From contig CAYSCH010000026.1 of assembly GCA_964429355.1 (NCBI GenBank), forward strand, positions 1-43,382: a DNA stretch of 43,382 bases. Direction: 5' to 3'. The notes beneath the pieces were generated by a model. It did no database searches. It was given only the letters and a program-made list of their open reading frames with translations, and was not told the origin of the DNA. This document shows positions 41,551 to 43,382 of the stretch, piece after piece (within the stretch, counting starts at the first letter, position 1; each line of letters opens with the position of its first letter). The translations under genes and the position numbers were made by a program. Origin of the DNA: JAAYAY01 sp964429355 (lineage in GTDB: Bacteria; Planctomycetota; Planctomycetia; Pirellulales; Thermoguttaceae).

Positions 41551-42132
41551 GATGGGCAAGCTACGCAAGGAAGTTGGTCGGGCTGAAAAGGGAAACGATA
41601 CGGAAACGGATCTCGTTCTGCAATGGCTGTGAGGAGATCGCAATCAACACTCCGCAGGCCGGAGATGGTATGAGGCGAGAATCGAAAAGCCAGCCTGATC
41701 GGTGGACTCCCCGTCGCGGATTGGCGTTTCTGTGACGTAACACGTGATTACACAAGGAGTTGACGTGATGGCCCGGTATCAGGCCAACGGTGTCAGCTCG
41801 GGGAGGAGATCGTCGGCAAAAGCCCGCAAAGGCGATGTAGTTTGCTGTGATTCCATATTTTCCCTAGCCAAAAATTTGCGGAAGAAAGGCTGGTGATACG
41901 CGGGTCTGGTGCTTATATTCGAAATGCCAATGGACCACCGCGACGGGGTTCTGCCGCAGCGTAACGTGCCGGGGAATACTCGGAGGTCGCGCTGACCGGG
42001 GAACTCAACTCGGAATGAGGAGCCGAGTTGTTGGGGATCACAATCGGCCCACGGCACGTGAGGCAATTCGGGGAATTGCAGTTGGGGTGTGACAGGGCTG
42101 CGGAGTGGGACGCTGCTCGGAGGGTGTGTTCA
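41551..42132. other. 582-base divergent intergenic region without a confident gene
   Basis: It lies between the hydrolase gene (-) and the alpha-CTD-like gene (+), so it should contain both promoters; no confident hexamer pair was found. It includes an AT-rich patch near 41850-41880. A short + strand frame at 41768-41896 (42 codons, basic, AAGGAG eight bases before its ATG) has a fine ribosome site but no recognisable sequence and mixed codon use in its second half. A hairpin lies at 42006-42030. A - strand frame at 41779-42066 looks non-coding. Confidence 0.5.
42006..42030 (+). promoter_or_regulatory. Perfect 8-base hairpin or operator-like palindrome upstream of the alpha-CTD-like gene
   Basis: CAACTCGG (42006-42013) and CCGAGTTG (42023-42030) are exact complements around a nine-base spacer, 102 bases before the start codon at 42133. 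No T run follows, so an operator or 5' leader structure is more likely than a terminator. Confidence 0.3.
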
Positions 42133-43382
42133 ATGCCAGGACGCCGATATCCACGGCCGGGCCAATGCCTTGCGCCGCGTCTGCTAGTGCAGCTTCTTCA
42201 GGATTCGCTGCCGTCGGAGTATGCGGGGCAGGGGGGCGAGGACTTCACGCGTTTGTGTGATCTGAACGAGAGGGCATGGGATCGGTTCGGCCCTGAGGGA
42301 TGCAGAGTCCTTGCCGGTGAAATCGTGCGCGCAGTCGGGCGAGTCGCTCGGCAGTCGGCTCACCTGACCAATATTCAACTGCCACCGATACCTGATGGAA
42401 TGCCTCTATCAGGCCTGGAACTGGAATCTCGCACATTCAATTGTCTCGTTATGGCGGGTATCGAAGACCGTCCCCAGGACCTGGGTCGCATGACGATTGA
42501 GGAAGTGCTGAGCCTGCGCGGTTTCTGGAGCAAGTGCCTCGTCGATCTGCTCACCGCTATCGAGCATGCGACGGATCACCCGGAGGCTCGCGTGAAGCTG
42601 CGGTCTGGCCGGGTCTCCGGTGCGCGGGGGCGAGAGACATTTGGACGATACCCCCGCCGCGGTTATCGCCTCGCCCCGGTGGCGTTGCGAGAGATCCTGG
42701 AGGTGCCTGTTCCTGGGGAAGAAATCTCCAACCCGGCGGTGCGCGGGCTGAATCTAAGCGATCTTGACGAGGCCGTATCGCTATCGCTCAGCGACGGCGA
42801 GTTGAGCCTGCTCGGTCGGGCCATCATATCGCGAGTGAACGTGAGTAACTACCATCGTACCGTGAGGGAGCGAAGGATCCCAACACCACCCAAGGGAATG
42901 CGTTTGCAGGATCTCGCGCTGGAGAATCGGACCTACAACTGCCTTTTGCGCGAGGGTTTCGCATCCCGATTTGAAGATCTTGGGAAGTATACGGTCGGCG
43001 AGCTGCTCGCGTTGAAGGCGTTCGGAGCCAAATGCCTTCTGGATCTGCTTTCGTCCTTGGAGACGGCGATCGCTCGCAGCCAGTCGCTGCATGTGGGCCT
43101 GACGCACGAGGCCGTTGCACTGGGACGCATGCGGGAGGCGTTTCAGGTCTATTTCAGTGATCCCCGTCTTGGAACGGCGTTGCGTGGTCTGGACCATGAA
43201 GCCGACACGCTGGGTGATCTGGCAGGGCGTATTATCCACCGCCGAGTTGACCCACCGGATCCCTCCGCCATGGCACAGCAGCTTGCGGAGATTCGCGGCC
43301 GGATTCACCAACTGACCCAAATGGACCTTGGAGCGGAGTTGGCCGAGGTCTTCTCCTCGTCGTCGCAGGCGAGGGACCGCCA
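42133..43382 (+). CDS. Protein with duplicated RNA polymerase alpha-CTD-like domains, 3'-partial
   Basis: The frame runs open from 42133 through the window end (416 codons seen). GGAGG at 42119-42123 lies nine bases before the ATG, which fixes the start. Two tandem units of about 165 residues are visible. Each has an acidic helix-rich lead (D-L-N-E-R-A-W-D... and D-L-D-E-A-V-S...), a Pro turn (P-P-I-P-D-G-M and P-T-P-P-K-G-M) and a helix-hairpin segment closely resembling the RpoA C-terminal domain: L-E-L-E-S-R-T-F-N-C-L...G-I and L-A-L-E-N-R-T-Y-N-C-L...G-F, then D-L-G, E-x-L-x-L-(R/K)-x-F-x-x-K-C-L-x-D-L-L. The segments lie near 42394-42580 and 42892-43074. After them comes a further helical region. 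In RpoA this fold binds UP-element DNA and activators; here it is probably a DNA- or RNA-polymerase-associated regulator. The C-terminus is not visible. Confidence 0.85.
   Translation, partial: MPGRRYPRPGQCLAPRLLVQLLQDSLPSEYAGQGGEDFTRLCDLNERAWDRFGPEGCRVLAGEIVRAVGRVARQSAHLTNIQLPPIPDGMPLSGLELESRTFNCLVMAGIEDRPQDLGRMTIEEVLSLRGFWSKCLVDLLTAIEHATDHPEARVKLRSGRVSGARGRETFGRYPRRGYRLAPVALREILEVPVPGEEISNPAVRGLNLSDLDEAVSLSLSDGELSLLGRAIISRVNVSNYHRTVRERRIPTPPKGMRLQDLALENRTYNCLLREGFASRFEDLGKYTVGELLALKAFGAKCLLDLLSSLETAIARSQSLHVGLTHEAVALGRMREAFQVYFSDPRLGTALRGLDHEADTLGDLAGRIIHRRVDPPDPSAMAQQLAEIRGRIHQLTQMDLGAELAEVFSSSSQARDR

Noticed and set aside
41779..42066. - strand frame of 95 codons in the divergent region
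   Set aside because: It has mixed composition, no clear ribosome site and no resemblance to a protein family; it overlaps the upstream control region of the alpha-CTD-like gene.

Overview
The window reads as a draft-genome fragment from a GC-rich bacterium, most likely a planctomycete (Planctomycetota, Pirellulales-like). This rests on recognition of sequence style: a giant multidomain secreted protein with GEVED, SdrD_B, Calx-beta, choice-of-anchor L and beta-helix segments; very large signal-peptide proteins of unknown function ending in membrane helices; and a protein with duplicated RNA polymerase alpha-CTD-like domains. No rRNA, tRNA, CRISPR array, insertion sequence or phage gene was recognised. 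A run of ten Ns at 35965-35974 marks an assembly join.

Layout. (1) 1-22052, + strand: the 3' part of one enormous gene (at least 7349 codons, start outside the window). It encodes a modular extracellular protein with an N-terminal matrixin-like zinc protease domain, beta-helix, PPC, choice-of-anchor L, four GEVED copies, an SdrD_B domain interrupted by two insertions, a Calx-beta domain interrupted by a beta-propeller, seven ~110-residue tandem repeats and a C-terminal Gly/Asp repeat block. (2) 22206-23511, + strand: two closely spaced genes, 5-formyltetrahydrofolate cyclo-ligase and a short-chain dehydrogenase. (3) 23773-25866, - strand: a URO-D/MtaA-like protein, a secreted CAP-domain protein and a small hypothetical protein. 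(4) 26063-27757: pdxJ (vitamin B6 synthesis) behind a good sigma-70-like promoter, a possible 48-residue membrane protein on the - strand, and rpiB (pentose phosphate pathway).

(5) 28064-39577, + strand: two overlapping genes that hold three paralogous units (A, B, C) of about 1200-1400 residues. Unit A is a separate protein. Units B and C are fused in one frame, and the assembly gap falls inside C. Each unit starts with a signal-peptide-like segment and a PY-motif region, continues with long beta-rich stretches and ends in membrane helices. Their function is unknown. (6) 39644-41550, - strand: an HSL-type alpha/beta hydrolase and a PfkB-family sugar kinase sharing an ATGA overlap, so probably translationally coupled. 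(7) 41551-42132: a 582-base divergent intergenic region. (8) 42133 to the window end, + strand: the 5' part of a gene for a protein with two tandem units, each carrying an RpoA C-terminal-domain-like helix-hairpin segment. It is one of the more intriguing genes here.

The least-described material is the nested domain insertion in the giant protein, with a ~90-residue module recurring at about ten places, the A/B/C paralogous membrane proteins, and the alpha-CTD-like repeat protein.
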